DNA of 64,000 nt. Source: Chitinimonas prasina (lineage in GTDB: Bacteria; Pseudomonadota; Gammaproteobacteria; Burkholderiales; Chitinimonadaceae). How positions within the stretch are numbered: position 1 is the stretch's first letter; every line of letters starts with the position of its first letter. The position numbers and the translations under genes are program-made. The notes beneath the pieces were generated by a model, which was given only the letters and a program-made list of their open reading frames with translations, did no database searches and had not been told where the DNA came from. Below, in pieces: positions 1 to 9,265 of this stretch. The stretch is taken from assembly GCF_030160395.1 (NCBI RefSeq), contig NZ_BSOG01000003.1, positions 248,001 through 312,000 of the forward strand. The letters are read 5' to 3'.

Positions 1-434
1 TGGTCGCGCTGGCTCAGGGGCAACAGGCCCAGCTGGGCCAGCAGGTGCTCGCGCAGGGTGCTGATGCGGGCGACGTTGGCCTGGGGGTCGAATTCGTCGT
101 CGTCTTCGCGCTGGCGCCCGCCGCCGCTTTCGTTCCAGTAGCTGTCGCCCAGCGCGCCATCCATGTCGAAATCGGGTTCGGCGGTGTTGGTACTGGGGGT
201 CTCGTCGAGCGAGGGGGGCGGCTCGGCTACCTCCACCGGGCTGCCGTCCTCGCGTACCGGGTGGATTTCCGGCTCGTTGTCGTCCTCGCGCTCCAGCATG
301 GGGTTGTCCTGCAGGAAGCGTTCTATCTCCTGGTTCAGGTCAAGCGTGGAGAGCTGCAGCAATTTGATGGATTGCTGTAGCTGTGGCGTAAGCGTGAGTG
401 ACTGGGAAAGCTTGAGTTGGAGGGATTGTTTCAT
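1..434 (-). CDS. rpoN: RNA polymerase sigma-54 factor RpoN (N-terminal part, cut by window edge)
   Basis: Sigma-54 directs RNA polymerase to -24/-12 promoters and needs an AAA+ activator to open them. The visible 144 residues begin with the Gln/Leu-rich region I (MKQSLQLKLSQSLTLTPQLQ, then QSIKLLQLSTLDL), which contacts core polymerase and the activator, followed by an acidic, poorly conserved region II. The DNA-binding C-terminus lies beyond base 1. The start is the ATG at 434, only 17 bases after the lptB stop, so it is the last visible gene of the kds-lpt run; lptB-rpoN adjacency is usual in proteobacteria. A sigma-54 promoter candidate occurs in this window at 6700-6715. Confidence 0.93.
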   Translation of the reverse strand, partial: MKQSLQLKLSQSLTLTPQLQQSIKLLQLSTLDLNQEIERFLQDNPMLEREDDNEPEIHPVREDGSPVEVAEPPPSLDETPSTNTAEPDFDMDGALGDSYWNESGGGRQREDDDEFDPQANVARISTLREHLLAQLGLLPLSQRD

Positions 435-451
435 GCTGACACGGTAACAGG

Positions 452-1173
<722 letters not shown>

Positions 1174-1177
<4 letters not shown>

Positions 1178-1707
1178 GGCTTGGCTTGGCTCTCGGGCTT
1201 TTTCTTGGGCTGTATCACCAGCTTTACCCGGCCATCTGTGCCGGGTGTGGCGCTGGCATTGCCTTCGGCCCGGAAGATCTCGGTCACGCTGTTGTAGACG
1301 ATATGGCTGCCGCTCAGCTCATCCTGGCCGCGCTTGAGCCAGGCGTTGCCGGTCAGCTTGACGTCGCCGGTCTTGCTGTCGTAATCGAGCTTGTCGGAGC
1401 GGGCATCCAGCCAGACTTCCTGACCTTCCATCTTTTGCTTGAACTTGACGGGGCGGCCGCTGGCCTGGACGGTTTGTTCGCCGTCGGCCTGTTCGGTGAT
1501 CACGGCCTGGTCGGCGTCCAGCGACAGGGTACCTTGTACCAGCCTGACGCCGCCTTCCAGCACGGAGCGACCGGTTTTCTGATCCTGGCTGACGCGGCCG
1601 GCATCGACATTGATGGGTTTGCCGCTGTCGGCTTTCTCGGCCAGGGCCAGGGGAGCCAGCAGGGTCAGGGCGCTGGTCAGCAGCAGCTTAGCGTTGAGGC
1701 GGGGCAT
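1174..1707 (-). CDS. lptA: Lipopolysaccharide transport periplasmic protein LptA
   Basis: Periplasmic beta-jellyroll protein that polymerises into the bridge carrying LPS from LptC to LptD. The 177-residue product begins with a signal peptide ([23 protein letters not shown], cleavage expected near residue 23) followed by an OstA-like fold with alternating polar and hydrophobic strands. The C-terminus is Lys/Pro-rich. The start at 1707 overlaps the end of lptC by 20 bases. Assignment rests on the position between lptC and lptB as well as the sequence. Confidence 0.93.
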
Positions 1708-2269
1708 AGTAGAGGCTCACATTGGAACGCAGATTCAGACGTGTGTTCGGGTGGTCGTAGTCAAAGCCGGTGCTGCGCATGCGGTTGCCGCCGCTCACCA
1801 TGTCGGCGGGGGCATCCGAGCTGGCGAGGCCGCGGGTGATGTCCAGCTGCAGGCGGCTGCTGTTGAGTGTCATGGCGTCGACGCCGGCTGCGGCGGTGCG
1901 ATGCATGCGTACATCCTGCTCGAAGAAGACCCGGTCGCCGCCTTCGGTGATGCGGGCTTTTTCGGCGCTGATGGTGAGCGTAGGCTCGCCAGGCAGGGTG
2001 CGTACCAGCAGGGCGTCGGCAAATTCGGAGTGATCGTCATGCGGATAGTGCCGCATGCCACTGGCGGTCAGTTTATACAGCGGCTTGCCATCGGGGCCGT
2101 AGCCGGTGGCGACAAAGCGGTTGATGGTGAGGTCGGGGTCGCGGCTGCCGGCGGGGGGCGAGAAGTAGGGCAGGTTGGTGGCGCGGTCCAGCAGCAGTGC
2201 CATGCCGGCCAGGAGGCCGAGCAGTAGCAGGGGGAAGGCGCGGGCCGCGCGGTCGGGCAGCATGCTCAC
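1688..2269 (-). CDS. lptC: LPS export ABC transporter periplasmic protein LptC
   Basis: Bitopic inner-membrane protein that takes LPS from LptB2FG and hands it to LptA. There is one N-terminal transmembrane helix (about residues 11-30) and a periplasmic jellyroll domain containing the typical stretch RFVATGYGPDGKPLYKLTAS followed by YPHDDHSEF. 193 residues from a GTG at 2269, whose GTGA overlaps the kdsC stop; an in-frame ATG six bases later (2263) is the alternative start. Sequence conservation in this family is low, so gene order adds support. Confidence 0.9.
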   Translation of the reverse strand: MSMLPDRAARAFPLLLLGLLAGMALLLDRATNLPYFSPPAGSRDPDLTINRFVATGYGPDGKPLYKLTASGMRHYPHDDHSEFADALLVRTLPGEPTLTISAEKARITEGGDRVFFEQDVRMHRTAAAGVDAMTLNSSRLQLDITRGLASSDAPADMVSGGNRMRSTGFDYDHPNTRLNLRSNVSLYYAPPQR

Positions 2270-2781
2270 TTGAGATAGGGCGCCAGTTGTGCGTCCAGGG
2301 TGCCCTGGGCTTGCATGATGATTTCACAGGCTTCCCGCACGGCGCCGTTGCCGCCACGTGCGCCGGTGACGTAGTGGGCGTGCTGGCGTACCAGAGTGGG
2401 GGAGTCGGGTACGGCGACGGCGAAGGCCACGCGGCGCATGACGGGCAGGTCGATGACGTCGTCGCCCATATAGCCGCAATCGGCCATGCTGAAGCCGGTG
2501 TCGCTCAGCAGTTGCTCAAAGGCGGCCAGCTTGTCGTGGGCGCCCTGGATCAGATGATCGATGCCCAGGTTGCGGGCACGGTGCTCTACCAGGCGGGAGT
2601 TGCGGCCGGTGATGATGGCCAGCGCTACGCCGGATTGCCGCAGCATTTTGAGGCCGTGGCCGTCGAGCGAGTTGAAGGCTTTCAGCTCTTCGCCGCTGTC
2701 GGTGTAGTAGAGGCTGCCGTCGGTCATGACGCCATCGACGTCGAATATCATCAGTCTTACGTTATGTGCGCGTTCCAGCAC
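2266..2781 (-). CDS. kdsC: 3-deoxy-D-manno-octulosonate 8-phosphate phosphatase KdsC
   Basis: Removes phosphate from Kdo-8-phosphate to give Kdo, the inner-core LPS sugar. The 171-residue protein has the small HAD-superfamily fold without a large cap: catalytic motif FDVDGVMTDG (D14 and D16), the second motif around AIITGRNS, and the C-terminal YMGDDVIDLPVM metal-binding motif. Length agrees with KdsC. It lies 69 bases after kdsD, the isomerase at the start of the same pathway, and its stop overlaps the lptC start. Confidence 0.96.
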   Translation of the reverse strand: MLERAHNVRLMIFDVDGVMTDGSLYYTDSGEELKAFNSLDGHGLKMLRQSGVALAIITGRNSRLVEHRARNLGIDHLIQGAHDKLAAFEQLLSDTGFSMADCGYMGDDVIDLPVMRRVAFAVAVPDSPTLVRQHAHYVTGARGGNGAVREACEIIMQAQGTLDAQLAPYLK

Positions 2782-2850
2782 CGTATTTTCCTTGTCTGCC
2801 TGTTCGCCCTGGGGCGCCGGCTTGCTATCCGATATAGAGAGGTATAGGGC

Positions 2851-3837
2851 CTACACCACGCCGGCGCGCAACAGATCGTGCATGCGCAAGGCGCCTACCA
2901 GTTTGCCTTCATCCAGTACCAGGACCACGTAGACCTTGGCCTGCTCCATCAGCTGTACGGCTTCGGCTGCCAGCTTGTGGGCGGCGATGGTCTTGGGGTT
3001 GCGGGTCATGAGCTGGGCGATGTCCACGGCCTTGAGGTCCAGCTCTCTATCCATGGCGCGGCGCAGGTCGCCATCGGTGAAGATGCCCTGCAGCTTGCCG
3101 TGGTCGTCGACCACGGCGGTCATGCCCAGGCCTTTGCGGGTAATCTCGAACAATGCGTCGCGCACGCTGGCGGTCTGCTTGACCATGGGCAGTTCGTCGC
3201 CCTGGCGCATGACGTCACGCACATGCACCAGCAGGCGCCGGCCCAGGCTGCCGCCGGGGTGGGAGAGGGCAAAGTCGTCGCGGCCAAAGCCCCGCGCTTC
3301 CAGCAGGCAGACGGCCAGGGCGTCGCCCAGGGCCAGTGCGGCGGTGGTGCTGGCCGTTGGGGCGAGATTGAGCGGGCAGGCTTCCTTTTCGACCCGGGCG
3401 TTCAGGTGGATGTCGGCCGCCTGGCCCAGGGTGGAGTCGGGATTGCCTGTCATGGCGATCATCCGGGCGCCCTTGCGCTTGATGGCGGGTAGCAGGGTGA
3501 CCAGTTCATCGCTTTCGCCGGAGTTGGACAGGGCCAGCACGATATCGTCGGCGGTGATCATGCCGAGGTCGCCATGGGCGGCCTCGGCCGGGTGCATGAA
3601 GAAGGCGGGGGTGCCGGTGGAGGCCAGGGTGGCCGCCAGCTTGCGGCCGACATGGCCAGACTTGCCCATGCCTGCCACCACGACACGGCCCTGGCAGCCC
3701 AGCATCAGCTGGTGGGCAGCGATAAAGCTGTCATCCAGCCGCCCGGCTACGGCCTGTATGGCCTGCGCTTCGATATTCAGCACATCGCGGGCCAAGGCCA
3801 GCAACTCTGCTGCGTTGGGGGTGTGTTGGGTAGTCAT
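2851..3837 (-). CDS. kdsD: D-arabinose-5-phosphate isomerase KdsD
   Basis: Interconverts ribulose-5-phosphate and arabinose-5-phosphate, the first committed step towards Kdo. 328 residues: an N-terminal SIS domain (about 30-190) with GMGKSGHVGRK and LSNSGESDEL, then two CBS domains (about 205-328) with IFTDGDLRRAMD. The reading frame extends further upstream, but the ATG at 3837 (MTTQHTPNAAELLALA) is where family similarity begins and leaves 138 bases of divergent intergenic DNA before the antiporter gene. It is the first gene of the kdsD-kdsC-lptCAB-rpoN run. Confidence 0.95.
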   Translation of the reverse strand: MTTQHTPNAAELLALARDVLNIEAQAIQAVAGRLDDSFIAAHQLMLGCQGRVVVAGMGKSGHVGRKLAATLASTGTPAFFMHPAEAAHGDLGMITADDIVLALSNSGESDELVTLLPAIKRKGARMIAMTGNPDSTLGQAADIHLNARVEKEACPLNLAPTASTTAALALGDALAVCLLEARGFGRDDFALSHPGGSLGRRLLVHVRDVMRQGDELPMVKQTASVRDALFEITRKGLGMTAVVDDHGKLQGIFTDGDLRRAMDRELDLKAVDIAQLMTRNPKTIAAHKLAAEAVQLMEQAKVYVVLVLDEGKLVGALRMHDLLRAGVV

Positions 3838-3940
3838 AAGGCGGGAGTATAAGGGATGCCAAGGGAACGTCAGTATTCCTGTTTGGTTCCCGTCCCGGGC
3901 GGAATGTCGCGCGTGGGCGGGCGAAAGCCTGCCGTATTCG

Positions 3941-3946
3941 TATAAT
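3941..3946 (+). promoter_or_regulatory. Possible -10 element for the antiporter gene
   Basis: An exact TATAAT lies 29 bases before the ATG at 3976, in the 138-base divergent kdsD/antiporter spacer. No good -35 is seen 16-18 bases upstream, so this is weak evidence on its own. Confidence 0.35.
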
Positions 3947-3975
3947 TCTTCCGTTGACCGCCACTGATCGCCTTT

Positions 3976-5943
3976 ATGCACCATGCGCTTGAGACCGTTC
4001 TGCTACTCCTGGCCGCCGCTGTGGCGGTGGTCACTTTGTGCCGCCGTTTCCAGCTGCCGGCCATGTTGGGCTATCTGCTTGTGGGGATTGCCATCGGCCC
4101 GCACGCGCTGGGCTTGATACGCAGTTCTACTGAGGTGGCCGAGCTGGCCGAGTTTGGCGTGGTGTTCCTGATGTTCAGCCTGGGTCTGGAGTTTAGCCTG
4201 GCCAAGCTGACGGCCATGCGTACCCTGGTGTTTGGGCTGGGTTCGGCTCAGGTGGTCAGCTGCATGGTGTTGGTGATGGGGGCGGCGTTGCTGTTTGGCT
4301 TGCCATGGCAGGCGGGCCTGGCGCTGGGGGGCGCCCTGGCCATGTCGTCCACCGCCATCGTCAGCAAGATGCTGGCCGAGCGGGTGGAGATCAATGCCAT
4401 ACACGGGCAGCACGCCATCGGGATCTTGTTGTTCCAGGATCTGGCGGTGGTACCGCTGCTGATCATGATTCCGGCCCTGGGCCGTGCGGGTGGCGATCCG
4501 TGGCTGGTGCTGGGGCTGGCCTTGGTCAAGATCGTCCTGACCTTGGTGATCTTGCTGTACTTTGGCCCCAAGCTGCTGCGGCCGTTGTTCCATCTGGTGG
4601 CCAAGGGGCGCTCTACCGAGTTGTTCGTGCTGAATGTGCTGCTGGTGACGCTGGGTATCTCTTATGCCACTTCGCTGGCGGGGCTGAGCCTGGCCCTGGG
4701 GGCGTTTCTGGCGGGTATGTTGATTGCCGAAACCGAGTACCGTCATCAGGTGGAGGAGGATATCCGGCCTTTCCGTGATCTGTTGCTGGGGCTGTTCTTT
4801 ATTACGGTGGGCATGCGGCTGGATCTGATGGCGGTCTGGCGCGAGTTGTTGACGGTGCTGCTGGTGTTTGCGTTTCTGCTGGTGGGCAAGGCGGCCATCA
4901 TTGCTGGCCTGACACGCTGGTTTGGCCGTAGCCCTGGCACGGCGGTGCGTACCGGCATTGCTTTGGCGCAGGGGGGGGAGTTCGGCTTTGTGTTGCTGGC
5001 GCTGGCTGCCAGCTCGGGCATCCTGCCGCCGGTGGCCGAGCAGGTGGCGCTGGCGGCCATCTTGTTGTCAATGCTGGCGGCGCCTTTCCTTATCCAGCAA
5101 ACCGAGACTATCGTGCGCCGCTTTATTGCATCGGACTGGATGTTGCAGGCCATGCGGCTGACCCAGTTGGCGGCCAAGACCATGGCGACCTCGGACCATG
5201 TAATCCTGTGCGGCTACGGCCGCAGCGGGCAGGCGCTGGCCCGGCTACTGCAGCAGGAGCACATAGATATCTATGCCTTGGACCTGGACCCGGAGCGGGT
5301 GAAGGAGGCGGCGGCAGCCGGCGAGAATGTATCGTTTGGTGATGCCACCCGGCGCGAGGTGTTGATGTCGGCGGGCCTGACCCGTGCCCGTGCCTTGATT
5401 GTGACCTATGACCATACGCCCTCGGCGCTGAAGATACTGCATGTGGTGCGGGAGGAGCGGCCTGATCTGCCGGTGATCGTGCGTACCTGGGATGACACCG
5501 ATATCGAGCGGCTGCGCGCGGCCGGGGCGGATGAAGTGGTGGCGGAGATTATGGAGGGCAGCCTGATGCTGGCCTCGCACGCGATGATGCTTCTGGGTGT
5601 GCCGTTGAACCGGGTTTTGCGCCGCATACGCGATGCACGGGAGGCGCGTTACAGCCTGTTCAAGGGTTTCTTCCGTGGCGCGACTGACGATAGCCTGGAG
5701 GAACAGGCGCAGCCCAGGCTGCACTCGGTGGCGCTGGACACGCAGGCTGCTGCGGTTGGCAAGCCTTTGGCTGACCTGGATCTGGCCGACATGGGGGTGC
5801 TGGTGAAGACGTTGCGCCGTGGCGGGCGCCGTATTGATGAGCCGGGCAGCGAGGAAGTACTGATGGCCGGCGATGTGGTGGTGCTGCTGGCGGGGCCGGA
5901 GATGCTGAGCCGGGCGGAGCGGCGTTTGTTGAGCGGGGAATGA
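3976..5943 (+). CDS. CPA2-family monovalent cation:proton antiporter (Kef/YbaL type)
   Basis: Integral inner-membrane potassium or sodium/proton antiporter, 655 residues. Residues 1-385 form about 12 hydrophobic segments of the Na+/H+ exchanger fold, with the Kef-like stretches LPAMLGYLLVGIAIGPHALG and FGVVFLMFSLGLEFSL. A TrkA-N (RCK) nucleotide-binding domain starts around residue 402 with VILCGYGRSGQALARLL, and a TrkA-C domain occupies about 555-655. The architecture fits KefB/KefC/YbaL. I cannot decide between glutathione-gated K+ efflux and another CPA2 role, and no KefF/KefG-type ancillary gene is adjacent. Transcribed divergently from kdsD. Confidence 0.9.
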   Translation: MHHALETVLLLLAAAVAVVTLCRRFQLPAMLGYLLVGIAIGPHALGLIRSSTEVAELAEFGVVFLMFSLGLEFSLAKLTAMRTLVFGLGSAQVVSCMVLVMGAALLFGLPWQAGLALGGALAMSSTAIVSKMLAERVEINAIHGQHAIGILLFQDLAVVPLLIMIPALGRAGGDPWLVLGLALVKIVLTLVILLYFGPKLLRPLFHLVAKGRSTELFVLNVLLVTLGISYATSLAGLSLALGAFLAGMLIAETEYRHQVEEDIRPFRDLLLGLFFITVGMRLDLMAVWRELLTVLLVFAFLLVGKAAIIAGLTRWFGRSPGTAVRTGIALAQGGEFGFVLLALAASSGILPPVAEQVALAAILLSMLAAPFLIQQTETIVRRFIASDWMLQAMRLTQLAAKTMATSDHVILCGYGRSGQALARLLQQEHIDIYALDLDPERVKEAAAAGENVSFGDATRREVLMSAGLTRARALIVTYDHTPSALKILHVVREERPDLPVIVRTWDDTDIERLRAAGADEVVAEIMEGSLMLASHAMMLLGVPLNRVLRRIRDAREARYSLFKGFFRGATDDSLEEQAQPRLHSVALDTQAAAVGKPLADLDLADMGVLVKTLRRGGRRIDEPGSEEVLMAGDVVVLLAGPEMLSRAERRLLSGE

Positions 5944-5966
5944 AAAAAGCCCGCCGGGTGGCGGGC
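5943..5966 (-). terminator. Rho-independent terminator of the first prepilin gene
   Basis: On the minus strand a perfect 7-bp GC stem (plus-strand arms 5949-5955 and 5960-5966, loop GGGT) is followed by six Ts (5948-5943). It lies just after the stop of the minus-strand prepilin gene. The T run overlaps the stop codon of the converging antiporter gene. Confidence 0.85.
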
Positions 5967-5986
5967 TGGGTGCAGCTTGCCAGCGA

Positions 5987-6643
5987 TCAGGCGATCTGGC
6001 GGCAGACTGTGTAGACGGTTTCTTCTACGTAGGTTGCTGCCTGGGCGCCGGGCGCGGTGTTTGCGCCAGCTGCGCTGACGGTTGCGCGGAAGGAGCCGCG
6101 GTTGGGCGTGCCATCATCCAGTTGTACGTCGAGGGCTGCGGCAGCTTTGCCTGGTACACGCGACATGCACAGCGACAGACCCTGGATACCGGCGACGGCA
6201 TTGGAGATACCAGTGAGGCCGCCAAAGGCGTTACGCGGCAGTGAATCGATGCCTACTGCGGCAGGGTCGCCGCTGACCAGGCCGGCAGCACGCATCTGGC
6301 GCCAGAAAGGTTCGTTCTCGCCAGCACCGGTGAAGGTCTGGGCATTAGTGGAGGCAACGATGCCGTTGCCGTCGCCCTCGGGTATGCCGACCCAGTTGGC
6401 ACCACGCGCGGTAATGGCGGCGGCGCCAGCATTGTCGTCACCCGGCATGGCGCGGAAGCGATCACGGTAGGCATTGAGGGCGGCGGCGGTGCCGTTGAAG
6501 TCGTTGACGGCGTTCTTGACCTTGCCGTTTTCTATCATCTCCTGGCCCTTGAGCACACCGCCCAGCAGCAGACCGATGATGACGAGGACGATGGCAATTT
6601 CGATCAGGGTGAAACCCTGCTGTTTGCGCGCGATGGAATTCAT
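5987..6643 (-). CDS. Prepilin-like protein with type IV N-terminal methylation motif
   Basis: 218 residues from the ATG at 6643, preceded by AGGAG at good spacing. The leader MNSIARKQQG is followed by FTLIEIAIVLVIIGLLLGG: a class III signal cut after Gly10, Phe+1 and Glu+5, then the hydrophobic assembly helix. The globular part is Gly/Ala/Asn-rich and carries two cysteines near the C-terminus (CMSRV and VCRQIA), which may form a disulphide loop. PilD, encoded at 48146-49015, would be the processing peptidase. It could be a pilus subunit or a type II secretion-like pseudopilin. It has its own sigma-54 promoter candidate (6700-6715) and terminator. Confidence 0.85.
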   Translation of the reverse strand: MNSIARKQQGFTLIEIAIVLVIIGLLLGGVLKGQEMIENGKVKNAVNDFNGTAAALNAYRDRFRAMPGDDNAGAAAITARGANWVGIPEGDGNGIVASTNAQTFTGAGENEPFWRQMRAAGLVSGDPAAVGIDSLPRNAFGGLTGISNAVAGIQGLSLCMSRVPGKAAAALDVQLDDGTPNRGSFRATVSAAGANTAPGAQAATYVEETVYTVCRQIA

Positions 6644-6699
6644 GGGGGCAATCTCCTGCTGTAGGGAATTTCGCTCGAAGGCGAGCTGAGCAAACACTA

Positions 6700-6715
6700 A
6701 GCAATGCATGTGCCA
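6700..6715 (-). promoter_or_regulatory. Sigma-54 (-24/-12) promoter of the prepilin gene
   Basis: Read on the minus strand the bases are TGGCAC-ATGCA-TTGCT, which match the sigma-54 consensus TGGCAC-N5-TTGCW at every defined position, with the invariant GG and GC ten bases apart. Expected transcription start is near 6689, giving a leader of about 46 nt to the ATG at 6643. Type IV pilin genes in Pseudomonas and Neisseria relatives are often sigma-54 dependent, which makes the location sensible. Confidence 0.8.
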
Positions 6716-6821
6716 ATATCTATAGTCCAGCTTGAGCCGCTTGTCAGCTTGCTGTTGGCATATTAATACTTGCTGATGTTGTGATTTCAACAGTCCCTGT
6801 CGGCGTATCGTCGGAGCGTGA

Positions 6822-8513
6822 ATGTATTTTGATTGGCTGACTGTTCTGTCGCGCAAGCTGCTGGCACCCGAGGTGCGCTTGCGCTGGCTGCCCTTGCTCC
6901 TGGTGTGGCTGTTGTTCCTGGTGGCCTGGCTGCCGCAGGGGCATGCCGCTTTGCGCTTGTTGCTGCTGGCGCAATTGGGCCTGCTCTTGTTGTGGCAACC
7001 GGTGTATGCGCCCCAGCGGGACATGAACGCCTGGGGTCTGGCGGGAATGGCGCTGGCGGCGCTGGCCCTGGCGATGTTTGCGGGGCCGGCATTGCTGTTG
7101 GGTTGGGCGGCGCTGGTGGCGGCGCTGGTGGGAGGGCGGGCGGCAGGAATGTCGGCACCTGGCCTGCGCCGGTTGCATCTGGGTCTGGCCTTACTGGTGC
7201 TGCTCTTGCTCTGGCTGCAGTTGTTGCCGGCCGCGCTGTTGCAGGCGCCGCCCTGGCCGCGGGCGGTGTCCTATTTGTTGCCGGCAGGCTTGCTGTTGTT
7301 GGCCGTGTGGCCCATACCGGCGGCTGAGCCGCCGCAGGCACAGCCGCTGGATTTTCTCTACAGCCTGCTGCTGCTTTTGCTGACCCTATTGGTCTCGCTG
7401 GGCACTGCGGCCTTGGTGCGCGGCTGGCAGTACCAGTATGTGGCTGCCCTGGCCACCATGCTGGTGGCGACCGGCGGTCTGCTGGCGGCCCTGGCCTTGC
7501 TGTGGAACCCGCTGGGGGGCTTTGCGGGCATAGGGGCTTTGTTCTCGGCCCAGCTGTTTCAGCTGGGCTCACCTTTTGAGCTGTGGTCGGCACGGGTAAC
7601 GGCGCACTATGGCCGCGAGACGGATGCTGAGGTATTCCTGCAGGCGGCTTTGAGGGAGCTGCTGATGCTGCCCTGGGTGGCGGGCGGGCATTGGCTCGGG
7701 CCGGGTGGGGAGGGGGAATTTGGTGTCAGACGTGGGGCGGGTGTCTCGCTGAAAGCCGGGGATTTGCAGCTGGTGCTGAGCACGCGTGGGGCGATCACCA
7801 CGGCGCACAGATTGCAGTTGCAGCTGGCGGTGCGCCTGCTGGAGCAGCTCTATCTGGCCAAGCAGCGCGAGGCCAGGCTGGCGGAGCACGTTTATATAGA
7901 GGCGGTGTACGAGACGGGGGCGCGCCTGACCCACGACATCAAGAACCTGCTGCAGGCCTTGCAGGGGCTGATAGGCGCGGCCCAGATCAGCACTGACCCG
8001 CATAGGTTGGCCAGCTTGTATGCCAGGCAGTTGCCGGAGATAGGGCGGCGGTTGGAGGTGACGTTGGGGAAGTTGAGTGCGCCTTTGGGGGGCGTTGAGG
8101 ATGTGATTCTCCTGCCCGCGCAAGACTGGTGGGAGCGCGTTGCCATACGCTACGCCAACTCGGGGATTGCGCTTGCTCCTCTTGCGCCTGGTTGCCCATT
8201 AATCGATGTCGCCCTCTATGACTGCGTGATCGACAATTTGCTACAGAACGCCATGAACAAGCGAGCCATGGCTGGAGAGCTGGTGTTGCGGGCGGGGCTG
8301 GACGCCAGTGGGCGGCTGTGGGTGGAGGATGATGGCATGGCGGTTGATGCGGCTCTGGCTGAGCGCTTGCTGTTGGCACCTGTTGAATCCAATACGGGCT
8401 TTGGCTTGGGGCTCTATCAGGCCGCAAGCCTGGCAAAGGCAAGGGGGGGGCGGTTGCAATTGGTGGAGAATCAGCCCGGAAAGGTGCGGTTCGAACTGCA
8501 GCCGGGTGTTTAG
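6822..8513 (+). CDS. Polytopic membrane sensor histidine kinase (HDIKN-type His box)
   Basis: 563 residues. Residues 1 to about 250 are very Leu/Ala-rich with roughly eight to ten membrane segments. A soluble linker follows, then a kinase core: His box THDIKNLLQALQGL with phospho-acceptor H371, N box DNLLQNAMNK (N472, N476), DDGMAV, and G2 box NTGFGLGL (524-531). There is no PAS, HAMP or receiver domain that I can recognise. The HDIKN box resembles PrsK-type kinases rather than the HEIRNP box of PilS or NtrB. Start ATG 6822 has GGAG at 6812. It is divergent from the first prepilin gene and its 3' end overlaps the converging second prepilin gene by four bases. No response regulator lies beside it. 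Confidence 0.8.
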   Translation: MYFDWLTVLSRKLLAPEVRLRWLPLLLVWLLFLVAWLPQGHAALRLLLLAQLGLLLLWQPVYAPQRDMNAWGLAGMALAALALAMFAGPALLLGWAALVAALVGGRAAGMSAPGLRRLHLGLALLVLLLLWLQLLPAALLQAPPWPRAVSYLLPAGLLLLAVWPIPAAEPPQAQPLDFLYSLLLLLLTLLVSLGTAALVRGWQYQYVAALATMLVATGGLLAALALLWNPLGGFAGIGALFSAQLFQLGSPFELWSARVTAHYGRETDAEVFLQAALRELLMLPWVAGGHWLGPGGEGEFGVRRGAGVSLKAGDLQLVLSTRGAITTAHRLQLQLAVRLLEQLYLAKQREARLAEHVYIEAVYETGARLTHDIKNLLQALQGLIGAAQISTDPHRLASLYARQLPEIGRRLEVTLGKLSAPLGGVEDVILLPAQDWWERVAIRYANSGIALAPLAPGCPLIDVALYDCVIDNLLQNAMNKRAMAGELVLRAGLDASGRLWVEDDGMAVDAALAERLLLAPVESNTGFGLGLYQAASLAKARGGRLQLVENQPGKVRFELQPGV

Positions 8514-9265
8514 GGAATGGCGCCGGCCTCGGTCATTCGGCTGAGCAGAATGCCTAAAGGCAGCCAGTTGACAATATCGTCGAATGCAAATGGGATGGTG
8601 GGAGGATTGGCGTCTTGTGGCTGGTGCATGATGAAACGGCACGCGGCTGGGCAGGCTGCATCGGCAGTATCCGTAAGGTTGCGCCCATTCGCATTGTCGC
8701 GCTCGTCTGAGGTGGCCGGCGTGGCTGCATTGAGCGTGAAGTGGCTATTTCTGGCGCCTAGTGCGTTGCGCCCGTGCATGACCCATACGGCAGGTACGTC
8801 CTGAGCAAGTGGCGTGGTGCAGGGCTGGTCCGCGCAGACTTGCAGTGGATTGGCGGCGGTGGTCGCCAGGGTAATCGGGGTGTTGGCGTTGGAGAACTCC
8901 GGTGCGACACGATAGCGAACCCGGCTTCCCCATGGGTCGGCCTGATTGACGCCTAGAGTGGCGCTGGGCAGCCAACCCTCTTGGCTGGGGCAGGCGCCCG
9001 TGGCCGGTGCGCGTGGCTCTTCCAGGGCATCGCCGTTGGTGTCGGGACAGGGTAGATACTCCTGGCGCAGGGCATAGCCTACTAGGGCGGCGCTGATGTT
9101 GTCCGATTGGGTGCGCGCTTCGCTGAGCCTTGCGTTTTCGAGTTGGGTCGGCAGCCCTATCAGCATGCCGCCCAGCACCAGGGCCACGATAACCAGTACC
9201 GTGGCTGCCTCAGCCAAGGTGAAGCCTGACTGGAGGGTGCGCAGTGCGTTGCGGTTCAGCTGCAT
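8510..9265 (-). CDS. Prepilin-like protein (minor pilin or pseudopilin)
   Basis: 251 residues. The leader MQLNRNALRTLQSG is followed by FTLAEAATVLVIVALVLGG: cleavage after Gly14, Phe+1 and Glu+5, a canonical type IV prepilin N-terminus. The rest is unlike PilA: it contains YLPCPDTNGDALEEP and several cysteines (CPDT, ACPS, VCADQPC, AACPAACRF) that could form disulphides. Its start lies inside the 3' end of the upstream gene (10-base overlap), so the two form an operon and are probably translationally coupled. Exact role unknown. Confidence 0.8.
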   Translation of the reverse strand: MQLNRNALRTLQSGFTLAEAATVLVIVALVLGGMLIGLPTQLENARLSEARTQSDNISAALVGYALRQEYLPCPDTNGDALEEPRAPATGACPSQEGWLPSATLGVNQADPWGSRVRYRVAPEFSNANTPITLATTAANPLQVCADQPCTTPLAQDVPAVWVMHGRNALGARNSHFTLNAATPATSDERDNANGRNLTDTADAACPAACRFIMHQPQDANPPTIPFAFDDIVNWLPLGILLSRMTEAGAIP

